Source of the DNA: Polytrichum commune
Lineage: Eukaryota > Streptophyta > Polytrichopsida > Polytrichales > Polytrichaceae
Length of the DNA: 64,000 nt
Assembly: GCA_950295325.1 (NCBI GenBank)
Contig: OX485803.1
Coordinates: 72,059,554-72,123,553, forward strand
Direction: 5' to 3'
In this document: positions 1 to 12,940 of the stretch, one piece after another
Layout of the letters: each line of letters begins with the position of its first letter
How positions within the stretch are numbered: position 1 is the stretch's first letter
Made by a program: the position numbers and the translations under genes
The notes under the pieces: generated by a model
What the model was told of the DNA's origin: nothing
Database searches by the model: none
Seen by the model: the letters and a program-made list of their open reading frames with translations, nothing else

Positions 1-486
1 CCGAGCTACTGCCCAGGAGCCTCCCCCTTCGGCAGCGTCCCCCCTGCACGTCAGTACCCGAGAGAGAGAGAGAATTGAGAGCGTCCTCCCACAACAGGGA
101 ACCCATTCCGAGGTTCCGGAAATTGAGCAGTTACCTAATCCGTTGGGGAGCCCCCCCCCCCCCCCCTTGAATGAACAACAACTTAGCCTAAAACCGGTTG
201 GTGCTTGCACACTCTCAACCACTTGTAGACCCGAAACAAACACCAAATCATGGCCTAAGGCCTTACCCTCTATTAATGCTAACTGAATCTTGACTTAATT
301 AATTATCTAACTCCCTTGATTCTACGACTAACTTCCAATTCCATTCTTCTAAGTAAAAGTCCAAGACTACTCTTATATCCTCCCCTAGATCAAATGCACT
401 CCCTACACCAAGATGTCACTCTTTTTATGTTTTTGTTTGCTTTGACCACATCAAAGCCTAAGTTCTAATGTACTTCTTGAGTCTAA
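1..486. other. Spacer, no gene recognised
   Basis: No coding region could be supported. The first 170 bases are C-rich with a short GA run near 61-74 and a poly-C run of about 17 near 150-166; the rest is AT-rich. It may be the end of a repeat that begins outside the window. Confidence 0.4.
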
Positions 487-775
487 GTACGCATGTGGGC
501 ACCAGTTTGGGCTCACAGTGGGCCAAGCTAGCCTTGCATAGACCAATCCGGGATATAAGACAACATGCCCCATGTGCATACCTTATTCTAGATCCTAAAA
601 TTCTCTCAAAGTTTAAGAGGTGAAAAGAAAAAGACCCAAAACTTTCACCCAATTTCCGAAATGGGCTCTTATACACGATGAGTTAACAAGCTCTTAATAG
701 AAAGTCTTCTCAAAGAAGGATCAAACCCATGGTTTCATCCCTCTTTGAAGGACTTTATGGATAACTCTAATATCA
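487..775 (+). repeat. Dispersed repeat R1, copy 1
   Basis: This stretch aligns by eye, in the same orientation, with 11737-11985. Shared landmarks in the same order are CCAAGCTAGCCTTGCAT, TATTCTAGATCC, TTTCACCCAA, CTTAATAGAAAGT, CAAAGAAGGATCAAA and CCCTCTTTGA. Its opening motif (ATGTGGGCAC, then GAGCTCACAG-like sequence) also recurs at 46698-46740. The copies are clearly diverged, so this is an old dispersed repeat; no ends or target duplications could be fixed. Confidence 0.65.
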
Positions 776-2214
776 TGGATATTTCCAAAAAGTTGGGGGC
801 TTGAATGAATGGAAATCTATGCAAAAAGATAACCACTATTTTGCCAACACTAGTATGAGCGGAGGGTCTTAGGTTCAAAGGATACCGCTTTACCTAGTTA
901 GGAGGTGGATACTTTCTTATGGCCATAACACAAAATCCTAAACACAAATTGAATCCCTTGAACTACTGACCTTTGATAAATATAGTATAATCTCAAAGTT
1001 ATTATTTTATTATTATTTTATTTTGGGGGGGAGGGGGCACAAGTTGAGTTATTAACATGGTCATTATTCCGGTCATTCCAATTTGTCTCATTGAACAATC
1101 TATTAGCCCTCTGATAAAATATTCTTGTGCATGTTCTAGATGTTAGTGGTGAAACCAAAACTTTATTAAACATTTGGTCTTGAAACTTGGGAACAAGTTT
1201 GCTCTTTGAAAGACCACTTTCAGTGTATATTTTTGACAAAAAAATTGCAAGTTTTTGACATTTGATATGCAAAACTTGCACAAAAATAAATTGCACATCA
1301 ATTGACATGCACGGTTTAGATTCTGACATGTAGTGTGACTTGTGAAGAAAAATACCACACGTCAATTAACACTTTAGAAATTGAAATGACACGTACTACT
1401 AGGCATGTGACATTGAGGTGATATTTAAGAAGAAAATGTAGATGTCAATTGATATTCATTTTCATTTTTGAAATCGTCACGTGACACTTTGAATTTGAAG
1501 TTGAATGTCAAATGAAATATGTCAAACATACACATTGGCCACTTTGGTTGACGTCCCAACATGTGTGTAGTTGAGCATAAATTTATCACTTGACAACCCA
1601 ATGCAATTAAAATGAAAACCTAAATAGTGTGCATCCTATAGTTGAATGCCTACCACATTTACTTTTTGAAATATATAGAAGTGACTATGATGTCATATAA
1701 TTCTCAAGTCTCAACCTTGCTTGAGAAACCCGTTTTGGGTTCACATATGAGCTCACGGTTATGATCAAAGATGAACTCTCTCTCTCTCTCTCTCTCTCCC
1801 TCCATTAGAACATTTGATTGTAAGCTCTTACATTAATATACCTAGCAATTGTATTCTTTATAAATAAGACGATTATATATTCAGGAGATCCTAAATATAC
1901 ATACATGGAAAGTGGTCATACTTACCATGATGGAAATATAATAAGGATGTAGATGAATGGAACAAGATAACCATAGTTACAAACGTGACCCATGTCTCTA
2001 ACCCATGGTAAAAATAGGGTTTTCAAGAAACTTACCATAGATAAGAACTCCAATATAAACCCCTAACCCTAAAAAAACCTCATTTTTAACCATGCACGCA
2101 AGTGTGAGGTGAGGTTGGCTTTGTGCATACTCACTGGAGTAGTAGATACGTGGTAAAAGTGAGAGAAATTAGGGCTAATCATCAGGATGAGTATTCTATT
2201 TGGAGTGACCCAAT
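776..2214. other. AT-rich spacer with simple repeats
   Basis: No gene is recognised. There is a G-rich run near 1024-1038 and a (CT)n microsatellite at about 1776-1800. Short open frames on the minus strand at 1018-1365 have low-complexity composition and no family signature. Confidence 0.4.
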
Positions 2215-2435
2215 TATGGCCAAGGAACGGGTTTGAACACCCATATGTCATGTTGCTATGAGTGTTGTTGTTTGAATTACTACAGTGCATTCGATCTAGT
2301 TTAAATGTGTGCAACATGGATAACAATTGGGTCATGTTATTATTTACCTCGTGTACGTAACTAATCCTCAAATGTCTGTTGGTTGGTTGCATGGGCACAT
2401 GTGAGGCATGCCCTTCACACCTTCAATACAATGAT
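2215..2435 (+). repeat. Local duplication, unit 1 (partner 3258-3460)
   Basis: Unit 1 shares ordered motifs with unit 2 about 1.04 kb downstream: GGC(C/T)AAGGAAC, GTGTACGTAACTAA versus GTGTACGTTACTAA, GGTTGGT and CCCTTCACA. The two also lie upstream of similar CCCACCCACCC tracts (2800s and 3770s). This suggests an old tandem duplication of about 1 kb. Divergence is high, so edges are approximate. Confidence 0.4.
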
Positions 2436-2898
2436 GTATTATGATTTTGACATTTTATGCAAATTTATTGATTGAAGTTACTAGGAACATTTCCCTTGTA
2501 AGTACTCCATACATGTGGTGGATTAGCTATATATGCTTTGAGGTGAAGCAAGAAGATAGGTGATTAAACTTCCAAGGTATGGAGCAGTCAAAATCAAACA
2601 TTTGTTGTTGGATACCATTTGATAGCAAATACCCTAAGAAAGGTACATATTCTTGCAAAGCAAATTAGGTTATGGCACAAATTGTCTATGTTGTACAACA
2701 CATCCAGTTAGGCATAATTGCAAATAACTTTATTATGCAAAATGTTATTGTGTTATCAAATAAGAAGATGCAAAAGAAATAGAAAGAGTCTTGTGGAAAT
2801 ACCCACCCACCCATCCTTGTTTTGCAATGATGAAGAAGTTGAAGGATTTGGCATTTGAAAATAGGAAGTTCAAACTTTGTAAATTTTTGCAAAGTCAA

Positions 2899-2960
2899 CT
2901 CTCTCTCTCTATAGATAGATAGATAGATAGATAGATACACACACACACACACACACACAC
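2899..2960. repeat. Compound microsatellite (CT)n(GATA)n(CA)n
   Basis: Three simple repeats run directly into one another: about six CT units, then about seven GATA-type units, then about twelve AC units. A compound array like this is expected to be length-polymorphic. Confidence 0.9.
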
Positions 2961-3257
2961 AATGTTTTTACCTTGCTTAAATGAATCGCACAAATAATAA
3001 AATATACCCCAAAGGACTAATTACTTTAGGGTTAGGTAAGTCTTACCTAACAAATATCCATCATTGATCTTATACCATGAATCTACATACAAGGATAGTT
3101 ACCTAATTTTATATTAAGTGAAAGGAAGCATGAGAACCTCTTTTCAAAGGTTAAGCCGCATGAGTAGTTGACCCTAAGTAACTTATGGGATTAGTGTAAA
3201 AGTGTGCGGCCGTGTGGGAGGTGTAGGCTAATTGCCTTATTCTTTGCTCACGCAAAA

Positions 3258-3460
3258 TGGCTAAGGAACAAGTAGAATACTCAATAGCAGTTTGAGTATG
3301 TAATGATACAAAATGTATGCTTATGTCTTATTTGATTGTGTGACATATATAACAATTGCATTCTGATGCTATTCATCTTGTGTACGTTACTAACCCTCTC
3401 TTTGGATTTGGTTGGTGGCATTGGCATAGGTGATGCAAACCCTTCACAAATTTGGTTTGA
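3258..3460 (+). repeat. Local duplication, unit 2 (partner 2215-2435)
   Basis: Second, diverged unit of the approximately 1-kb duplication described at 2215-2435. Motif order is kept, but many substitutions and small indels separate the two. No coding function is evident in either. Confidence 0.4.
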
Positions 3461-5299
3461 CGGCAAGTTTAGGTTCTTTATTTCATCTTCTTCAAAAATA
3501 ATGTGTGTATAATGCTTAGGCATTCTATAATGATGAAGAATGCATAGCAGTATTGAACTTAAGAGTGAACTATCGGAGCATACTTTAGACATAGCCTTCA
3601 TGCTTTTTTTGAAATTTGACTTTGTAAGCCTCGGATATGGAATGCCAATATTTAATACAACCTTAGGTGTTTGAATGCTCAAGGTTTTTAACTACTTAGA
3701 CATATACCAAGATGAAATAGTGGCAAAAGCATAGAGATAGATATGCAATGATGTCATCCTAAGGGATGGTCCCACCCACCCTCCCTAGATTTGCAAAGGT
3801 GAAAGGAAATGCAATCTTGACTTTTCATGTACCTGGTACGAACAAGACTTTTTATTTACAGGGAAGAGCATTCTTGCAACTAACCGCTTGTTCACCCATT
3901 GAATCTTCACTTTGACAATGAATAGGCTATTCATACAAGCTCCAAAAATAGCGAGGAAAGTGGCTACCAACACAATTTAGATTTGCTAATCATCTTGCAC
4001 TAATTATGTGCTTCATGTCCTACAAGAAGTGGGTGTAGAGAGTAAAGTGTTTGTTTAAGACCCGCCTACCTTAGGACCACTTCATACACGAGACTGAGAG
4101 CCATGACCAATACACTTCAAGCACTCTCATTGGTGGAAAAGGCGGAGCCGGTCCAAATTCACTTCACAATACACTTAAGGGACCAACGGAGTATGTGAAT
4201 GCAAAATGGATGTAAAGTCTACGTGGATCCTACATGGCATCGAATGGATCATGCTTCATGATCGCTTGGACCATTTTCAAAAACCACCTCTTGGAGGTAG
4301 GCCTAACACAAAACGGGGAGATCATGACACTCCGAACGCTCACAACCGTTGATTTATTCTATTGTATCATGTATGAGGACTCGCATGAATAGAAATCCAT
4401 TGAAGTAGCATTTGATTGAAGGCCTAGTCACATATGACTTCACACTACACTTGAGGGTCCGTGACCACACTACATGATTTTGTAGGTGTGTTGGGACAAC
4501 CTTTGGACACTTTCTTTTGGGCTCTCACAATCTCATGGTCATGGCTCTTGGCTTGTGTGTGAAGTGGCCCTTAGGTTACTGTTACTCATAATTCACGCAC
4601 CTCCACCCCAAATGCGCCTCGGCTCTACTTCAACTCTTTCAATCTCAGAAGTAATCAATGAATTTGAGTGTATGGTCACAGTCCTTCCTTCCCATCATGA
4701 ATTTATAATGGGTCATGGTCATACTACCATCAAAGCTTGCTTCTAATTTGTTATTACATATTCAAATCGCACATTATTTGCGACATGTCACTCCCGCATT
4801 GGTGAGGACTTGAATGAAATTCACATGGCGGGCCCCAATTGACATCGTCAAAACTTTGCATATGTTGGTTTTGTAAGCGAAACGTGTGAAAATATGGGCC
4901 ATGATTTGTAAAGCCATTGTTGAATTTGTCATCCACAATTTTGGTCCAATAGGGTTGATAGTCTTATCACCGATTCCCCTAGTTATATTAAAGAATTTTA
5001 TTAGGTAGCATTGGAAACACGCCAAGTTCCCCATACATACATGACCTAGAAAACTGAGAAGAGGAAAGTGGATGATGAGGTGGTTATTGACCAACAGAGA
5101 ATCGCTCATTTTAGAGTATAAGGTTCTCAAAACTTGTCATAAAAGTTTCCATGAAGGCATAATATCATCCATACTTCTTAGATTATGTTCCCGAGTTGAT
5201 TAATTATGACTAATAATCAACTTAAGAAAGAGGATGACTTGCCACTCCTATTTGAGTTGGTTATCAATCATAATTGATCGTCTCCTGAACAAAATTTGG
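3461..5299. other. Spacer, no gene recognised
   Basis: AT-rich sequence with short open frames only, the longest 118 codons and compositionally non-coding. The section from about 4770 may belong to the same diverged repeat family as 5300-5577. Confidence 0.35.
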
Positions 5300-5577
5300 A
5301 ATTTATGGATGATATTGTGTTTCCATGAATGGAACATAGAGACAAGTTTTTAATGACCCTTATGTTCTTGAATGAGCGATAATTTATGGACTTTAATAAC
5401 CCTTATGTTTTTTAATGAGCGATAATGAGAGGATTTTATAAGTTATTCATGGACAACCAATCGACTTGGGAACATGATGTAAGATATATGAATAGTGTTG
5501 TGCCTCCATGGATGAAAACGTGTGACGAATTCTGATAACCATTCTGCTCTTGGATGAGCGATCGGGCCATGTGCGGA
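5300..5577 (+). repeat. Dispersed repeat R2, copy 1
   Basis: The stretch ending near 5577 matches 34605-34706 in the same orientation: GGATGATATTGT, then CCTCCATGGAT, TCTGATAA, CATTCTGCTCTTGGATGAGC. Inside this copy a shorter block (ACCCTTATGTT then AATGAGCGATAAT) occurs twice, at about 5350-5385 and 5398-5427. No terminal repeats were found. Confidence 0.55.
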
Positions 5578-6835
5578 AATAGGCCCCCGAATCACAGGGA
5601 ACGTCTAGTTTCCATACTCCGGGCACTGTTCTGCCCCCTTGGGAACGTGGGAGCTTGACGGGGATATAGGAGGCATAGTTGGAGGTAGTTACCGCGCGAT
5701 ATCAGGAACCCGCCCCACGCAAATAGGTTGTCTCTTCTCTTTCCCCTGTTCCAACTCCGACATGCACTATTTTCCGGCTTCGTTCCTCGCCAGCACCGAT
5801 TCATGGACTAATTCTTGCGCGTAGGAAGTATTTGTAGTGAAATTTCCTCTGGTTCGTAGGTCCTCTCCCTTGTGCTGCCATTTACAAGAAGGTTTGTTAT
5901 TTCTTGACTGCGAAGCTTCGACAACTTCCGTGAGGGCGAGAGTTGTGTTCCTCTTCCTCGCGTTGTCGGTGCGCTAAACCGAGGTAACCGATTTTGGTAC
6001 ATCTCCATTTTTTTGGATCTTCGCAACAACTATTGGAATTGAAACCTTGTCGAAAGGTTTATGTTACCAGTCAAAGCAATTTTGAATGTCTTCCTTAATC
6101 AAAGGACTAGCATTTGTAACATAGATTTGAGCCTTCCAATCACATGGACATACAGTCGTTTCAGTACGTAATTGTCGAGGAAGTGGCAACTTCTAAGTTC
6201 TGCTAATTTGAGTTCGCCTGTGTGCTCTGCAGGTGAGGGCGACGACGTCGTGTAACTTAATCAATATTCCTGTGAGCATGGGGGTCTCATTAGGGAGCGG
6301 ATGACACTAGTGAACGGATTGCGCTCGTTCATCTGAGATTTAATTGGACTTTCTGTCTGAGAATCGATAGGGGAGCGACGACGTTTCGCTCCGTCTGCAT
6401 TCATATGATTCCCGCATTCAACTTGGTGAGCTCTCAAATTCACTTCGATCAGAATTTGCATCCGTAGGCAGCAGTTTGCAGTTGCTTGTCAGTCCCCGAG
6501 TTCATCGCCATTCAATTGCTGCTTCTTATTATGGTCCCTGTTCCTCGCGTGAGATACTCTGCTTAAATTGAAATCAAAATGGCGTAGGCCTCTATCTACA
6601 CGGCTTCCTGCATCGGAGCACAAATAATCACTTGCCACGAGCTTCACATTGATTATACCGATTTTATACCTTCACATGGAGAATCATTCATCACGATAGA
6701 TTATAATAAACACCTACTTATGATAGTTTTTACTTTAAGGACGACGTTTGCGTATGTGCTGCTAACGTTCCAAATTACTACAGGATTGACAGGACATTCA
6801 GTTTTCTTCTTGTTGGAGCCTCCAGTATCTCCACC
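5578..6835 (+). promoter_or_regulatory. Upstream region and possible 5' UTR of the WEB-family gene
   Basis: Sequence just upstream of the WEB gene is richer in G+C than the spacer before it, with CT-rich tracts. A possible donor at 5984 (GAG/GTAACC) and a good acceptor at 6781-6783 (polypyrimidine-poor but TACTACAG) would give a leader intron, placing the last leader exon at 6784-6835 before the ATG. The donor choice is inference; another candidate is GCAG/GTGAGG near 6231. No clear TATA box was identified. Confidence 0.35.
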
Positions 6836-9800
6836 ATGGCAGAAATTGACACAACAGCACCGTTCGCATCCGTCAGAGATGCGGTGAACATGTTTGGTGA
6901 GCGTTCTCCTGTTAAAACACAGCGAATATTTCCAACTGTCAATGCTGCAAATACAGAGGTAACTACTCCTCGCCAACGCTTACTTACTGACCTACTAAGG
7001 AGACGTAACCGTGATCTCAAATGCTTTAACAATACAGTTCTGTACATTTTCATAGTTCTAGGAGGTGTATATTTAGTGTAGTGGAATGCACTTCATTGAT
7101 AAGGTGTTTGTGTGACATTCTGTTCGGCATTCTGCTGAGTAGACACTTCAGTTTGTATGTTATTTACGATTGTCAGTTACATTTCGAGGCAATTTTGCTA
7201 TGTCTCTCATTTTTCCACAACATAAGCATCTCAAAGGAGATTGTCCTTAGAGAAATTCATTTATCAGCTTGGGAAGTCACTAGAAGAACTCCTCCGCACA
7301 TGCCTGGCTATGGCCTGATGCCCTGCTAATTACAAATTGTGGCAGAAAATCATCTCCCTCGAGACCGATTTGCATCAAACGCGACAGGAACTGGCGCAGA
7401 TCCAATTACACCTGGCAACGGCAGAGAGCAAAGCAGCCGGAGCTTTGAAGGAGTTGGCTGAGACGAAATCCGTTCTGGAGGAAAACAAGAAGAAAGCAGA
7501 AAAGGCTTCTGCATCGACAAATTTGGCATGGCAGGCTCACTTGGATGCAACTTTGGAAAAGCTTGCACACATGTCGACAGAAATCGAGAATCGAATCTTA
7601 AAGACAAACAATGTTGAAGTGGAGCTGGAAGAGGCGAGAGCACAACAAAAGAACACACTCTCAGCTCTCAAAGACGCGGAAGAGGAGAATAGTAGGTTAA
7701 AAGAAGAAATGGTCAGTAAAACAAATGCTTTAATGGAGACCCAAGAGCGAGAAGCTAAAGAACAGGCCAACCTAGCTGCGCAGAGGATAGACGACCTCCT
7801 CAAAGATCTGTGTGCATCTAAGGATTTGCTTGCAAAAACTGATCTGGCTCGACAACGAGCCGAAAAGGAATTGCTGATGAGTAGAGAGGAAGAGTCTGAA
7901 AGGTTGAACGACGCATCTACCACAGCAGCTGTAGAAATTGAGAAGTTGAGAAGCGAATTAAAAGATGCTGAAGGAAAGCAAGAAGAAATTATTGCTGCCG
8001 TGGAGAAGCTAAAGGATGAACTCAATTCCACAAAAGAATCTGAGAAAATGGCGTTAAGAAGAGGATCGGAAGCCAATTTGAACCTTCAGAGGATGAAGAT
8101 CGATGTTGAGGATGGAAAACTGGCTCAAGAGAAGGTATGATTAATCAATACCTTCTCATATGAGCATTTCCTCACATTGAACTCAAAGCAGATTTTAACT
8201 GTGCAGAGTCTTTTGACTCTGCATCTAATATTGCTAGTTACCTCATTCACTCAAGATTTTTGGGTTCCGTTCTCTACACAAATATTGTAGCATGTGATCA
8301 TAAATCTGTCATTGCCATACCAGAAGTGTTTTATACTATTGCCAATTGACTACTAGCCTACATGCTTTGTTTTAAGGAGATGAATAGAATGATGTTTATA
8401 TGAGCTTCGTTGTTATTTATTTAGTGTTTTCCATTGATTGAAGGCCAGGGTGCTACTTATTCAACTGGATGAAACAAATGTAAAGTTGAAGACTGCAACA
8501 GAGCAAGAGAAGAGCTTGTTGGCATCTTTAGCGTCACTCAAGGCTGAGCTGAAAAATACCAACACTGAGCTTTCAAATTGGAAGAAAGAAGCTGAAGAGT
8601 CTTCTGCAGAGATGGAGGAACAATTGAGTCAACTTCAACGTGACTTAGACGTTGCCCTTCTAGGAGAGGATAAAGCCAGAGCATCTATAACCAGACTAAA
8701 TGATGCATTGCACCAGGTTAGTGAAATAGTCTCATTGAAATTTGTGTCAAGCAAAAATTTAAATATTGCAGAAGAGAGGCTGTACGAAATGATTCTTGTA
8801 TTTCGTTGTTTCAATCACATCTTCCGATATTAAAAATATCCTGAGATATCACTGCATGCCATTGTTCATATTCTTCAGTAGTACCGCTCTCAACGTCATA
8901 AGGACCGAAAGAGTAGGTGAATCTAGGGGTAGAGTTTACTCAAGCTAAAGAGGTCCTTTGTAAAAAGGAAACCAAAGACTTAGAATCAGTTTTCACCGAA
9001 GATGATCGTTTTTAAAAGCTCGAGAAACCAAAATTGTTTAACATTTCTAAGTTGACGTTGTAGTATATAAATGGAACGCCGACACTTGTAACTTGGAAGT
9101 TATAGCTAAACCTCTTATAATTTTGAATAAAACATGTATTCTACAACCAGATGAGTGCAGAAGCAAATGAAGCGAAATCTACTGCAGCCCAAGCGATGGG
9201 GGAAGCTGCACAAAAGAAGCTAGAATTGGAGCAAACCCTGGCTCATAGTTGCACGTTAGAAAGTCGGTTGCAGGCGGCATGCAGGGAGAAAGAGGCAGCA
9301 CAAGCATCCGAAGCATTTGCTCTTGCAGAGGTTTGTAACCTTTGCAAGTTAGGCAGGGTTTGGCTCTCATCGTGGGAAATATTAATTGGAAAGCTTAATG
9401 TCTAAGACCATTCAATTAAACCTCATCACCTTAAGAGGAAATTGAACTGTCTCTCAGTAGGATTTTCTGCATTGGCTGAACCTACATCTGGACATGGACA
9501 CCATTAGTATTGATGTTTGTTTTCATTTGTGTTAGTGGATTCTGTTCATAGCACATCAATATCATTCTAACTGGAGGTGCAAAGATGACCTCTTCCAGAT
9601 CAAATATTTGAAAGCAAGGACAGGAGTTGATGTAGAATTCAAGAAAGATGGACCAAATGTGACAGTATCTTGTCTCGAGTATGAGACACTACAAAAGCAG
9701 GTGCTTGACTCAATTGATTTGGCTAACAAACGAGTAGCAGCTGCTCTAGCCCAGGTTAGTTCTTATGTATGGTTTTCATTTTGTCAAATCTTATCATGTA

Positions 9801-10994
9801 ACTACTTGGGGAAGAGAAGGGGGACACATGATGCACATTTGAAAACTAGGTGGGAAAAACCATAGTTTTGAATCTACCTCTTACTTAAATTGAAGGCGTG
9901 CATAGTCTACCATGAACATACCCTTCTTTTCAGTCTTCTATGCTGGAAGCTTAGTTCGTTGTGTCACTTGTCTCTTTATAACCAATTTCTATACATCTGA
10001 TAGCCTCACAAATAGATTGGATTCATGGCAGCCAGGCTAAGGGTCCTGTAAAAACCTATCCCCTATAGGTTTATGGCTAATTCATTCCAAATTAATCTCA
10101 TCAGACTAATTTGGGGTCTTTGATGCTTATTCTGGGGTCGAATATTCTTCAAAGTCAATTCTGAGTTATAAGATGTTCCAACACTTCCACCAACTTACAT
10201 GGCTGCCACAAATCCTTGGCCCTCACCAATAGGTACCCTCCTGGAAAATACTGTGCTGTGGCGGTCGATTTCAAACATATGTATATATTACACGCCTTAA
10301 AGAGAGTAACCCGAATGTATGCCATTGAGGCACACAATTTGTTGGGAGGGATTTATGGATAAGTATCCATGTATTTTTTTTATAAGCTTTCAGTGAAGCC
10401 TGCTTCTGAGTGGTCAGCCATCTCTCTGATACTTCTGATCTCTCTCTCTCTAATTCTTGTCTTTGAGGCCCTCCATATTTGATGCAAGTCCATACCCCCA
10501 GAACATAAACCAATTAACCAGCTTTGAATTGCTAGGCTGATGCAGCAAAGGCCGGAGAGTTAGAGATGATCATCAAAATGGAGGCAGCTAAGAACTTGGT
10601 AGATGCAAGCCAAATAGCCCTGAAACAGTCTATCCAAAGAGCAGAGGCAGCCGAGGCTGCTAAGTCTGCAGTTGAAAGGGAGCTTCGGAGGTGGAGATCG
10701 GAGAGTGAGCAACGGCAAAAAGCTACTGTTGCAGCAGTGATACAAGCAGTTGGCTGTAACGGAACTGAGCAGAAGAGTCATCCTGTCGGGAATGGGGAAG
10801 GCCCTCTGTACCGAAGGACCTTTGCAAACCCTGAGGCCGTTGCAGAATGTCAGAATGCGGTCCCCATCCGTGCTCCACAACCAAGAGAGTCGCTTGCCCA
10901 GGTGTTACAGTACAACTTCCCTTCAGATGAGAAGGCAAAGAAGAACAACATCTCCACAAAGCTGGGCTCTTACTTCACCAAGAAAGTCAAATAA
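6836..10994 (+). CDS. WEB/PMI-family coiled-coil protein (DUF827 type)
   Basis: Six exons give a 659-residue protein: 6836-6958, 7346-8134, 8444-8716, 9151-9330, 9599-9754, 10536-10994. All introns are GT-AG and phase 0, so the joined frame has no break. Residues 12-22 read SVRDAVNMFGE, the N-terminal signature of the WEB/PMI2/PMI15 family. From about residue 42 to 560 it is Lys/Glu/Ala/Leu-rich with heptad character, as expected for a long coiled coil. The ANKRVAAALAQ segment at the end of exon 5 also resembles family members; the C-terminus carries ESLAQVL and a basic tail. Characterised members (WEB1, PMI2) are cytosolic and help control blue-light chloroplast movement through actin; that role here is by homology only. 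The start is the first ATG in frame with the signature, in good context (CCACCATGG). Exon 5 starts at 9599 because ATC AAA TAT TTG continues the family frame. I cannot assign a specific paralogue. Confidence 0.88.
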
Positions 10995-11736
10995 AAGACA
11001 TGCATTTTGGACTACATAAGCGGTCAGAGGAGAGTGGCTGTGAACGTCCACGTACTCAAGCCGTTTGTGGGTCATTACCAGTCTGCTCAACAACAGAAAC
11101 TGGAGGTTATCGATGGAATGCTCTTTGCCTGGATGGAAATATATGGGTGAGCTGTTCGACGTGGTCTCCTCTTGGATGAGTGACCCGTTATAGTTTCCTA
11201 ACCCATCTCTCCTGAATTCATATCTTTGGCCTAGGGCCATCAAATCAATTCTAGTCTTACAAGAGCCATCTCTTGGCAGAATGACTATATAGCGAACCGG
11301 GTTGACCTTGTGTAGGAAAAACGTTCAACCACAAATATCTTTAGATCCAACAAGAGCCTCGATGCGAACCTGGAGGTTGGCGCAGATGAGCCATTTTGAT
11401 GTGGAACAAGCATTTGCAACGACATGGATGCATAAAGTACACGGAGCTTCGGAACAAAAATATCCCAAGTGAACTCAGAAGGAATAGGCATGTGGATGCA
11501 CATGCCATGACATGCCGCTCTCTTTGCAGGCATGGTTATATGTTAGTGTGTGCTACAAAATAACACATACAATAGAGCTCTTTGTAAAGTAAAGGAGATG
11601 AAACCATGGGTGTAGTCCCAAACCTTGAGTTCATGAGAACTAACACAAAGTCACCCAAGTTTTCTTAACGCTTAAATTACCACACACAGAGTGGTGTCGA
11701 GCTATTAAAAGCCAATTTTTTAGCTTGTCCTAACAG
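10995..11736. other. 3' flank of the WEB gene and spacer
   Basis: Contains the 3' untranslated region of the WEB gene and unassigned sequence. Overlapping open frames on both strands (10923-11243 minus, 11285-11533 minus) have no recognisable family features. Confidence 0.4.
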
Positions 11737-11985
11737 GATGGATGGACCAAGCTAGCCTTGCATTGGCCGATATGAGATCTAGGACAGTGGCTCTCATGTG
11801 CCTACCCTATTCTAGATCCAAAAATTTCTCTCAGTTTGTGAGGTTGAAAGAGGAGGTCCCAAAAGTTTCACCCAACTCTCAAAATAGGCTCCAATATATG
11901 ATGAGCAAACTTTCCCTTAATAGAAAGTTTTTCCAAAGAAGGATCAAATCCACAATCTTGTCCCTCTTTGAGGGACTTTAAGGAT
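11737..11985 (+). repeat. Dispersed repeat R1, copy 2
   Basis: Partner of 487-775 in the same orientation; see that entry for shared landmarks. Both copies have short open frames at different positions, so the repeat is not evidently coding. Confidence 0.65.
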
Positions 11986-12654
11986 TGATATCTTCCTGAT
12001 GTCAACTCAGCAATTGGTGTCAAGACCCATGTTTCGGATTTGCAGAATGCCTTTCGATGAATAGCGAAAGGATTCATGCATGGCCTGAATCCACAGGTGC
12101 TGCTTAGAGCAAAGGCTCAGCTGACCTAAATCGGGGTCTGAATCTCTCTTTGTAGAAGAAAAAGAACATTATTAGATGCTTCCGCAATGACATTAGGTAG
12201 TCATGTCACCCAGTGTTTAAGTTTGAAGTGTGCACATGCATTTCAATGTGAAGGGCTTCAAAATAATCACACTTCACTCAAACTTTCAGAGTTTTTTGCA
12301 ACACTTCATAAAAAAAACTTGATATTGGCCATTTTCTATTGAATTTGAAAATAATATGATGTCTCACTATATTGAAGAAGTGCATGCAATAAAATGATGG
12401 ACTAAAATTATTAAGATTCCCTACATAATGCATTTAATCATCTTCCAACTCCAAAGGCAAAAACCCTTTGGTGTCGTGTAAAAAAGTTTGCTAAGAGAAA
12501 ACACAAAGTTTCTAGCTACAACTAGCATAAGCCAATGATGGGGAAAAATCAAAACTTTAAATCCAAAACTCTAGAAGGAAACATGGGAGAGAGAAAATGA
12601 GAGAGAAAATACGTTGGGAGAGGAAGACTCCCCCCCTTTTTTGTATATCCACTC
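11986..12654. other. AT-rich spacer
   Basis: No gene, terminal repeat or structured element recognised. Confidence 0.35.
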
Positions 12655-12940
12655 ACACTTTAGACAACTTTATAGCTTTAAACAACTTTCTAACTTCAAG
12701 TAACTAACTCTAGACAACTCATTATCTTTAGACAATTATGTAACTTTAATCAACTAACTCTAGACAACTCATTATCTTTAGACAATTATGTAACTTTAAT
12801 CAACTAACTCTAGACAACTCATTATCTTTAGACAACTATCTAACTTTAAACAACTAACTTTAGACAAGTCATTGTCTTTAGACAACTATCTATCTTTAGA
12901 CAACTATCTAACCTAAAACAACTAACTCTAGACAACTAGG
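12655..12940. repeat. Minisatellite, 50-bp unit built from shorter TAGACAACT motifs
   Basis: TAGACAACTC recurs at 12711, 12761 and 12811, giving a 50-bp period with near-identical central units. The unit itself is built of alternating TTTAGACAA(C/T)TA and TAACTTTAA(A/T)CAACTA motifs, so it is a higher-order array. Edges are more diverged than the centre. Confidence 0.85.

Noticed and set aside
150-166. Poly-C (and poly-G near 46745, poly-C near 53199) as biological signals
   Set aside because: Homopolymer runs of this size are common sequencing or assembly length errors and carry no other support.
7350-8076. Long minus-strand open frames opposite WEB exon 2 (Ser/Phe/Leu-rich)
   Set aside because: They are the complement of a repetitive Glu/Lys-rich coiled-coil exon; the composition is a by-product and the plus-strand model has family motifs and clean splicing.
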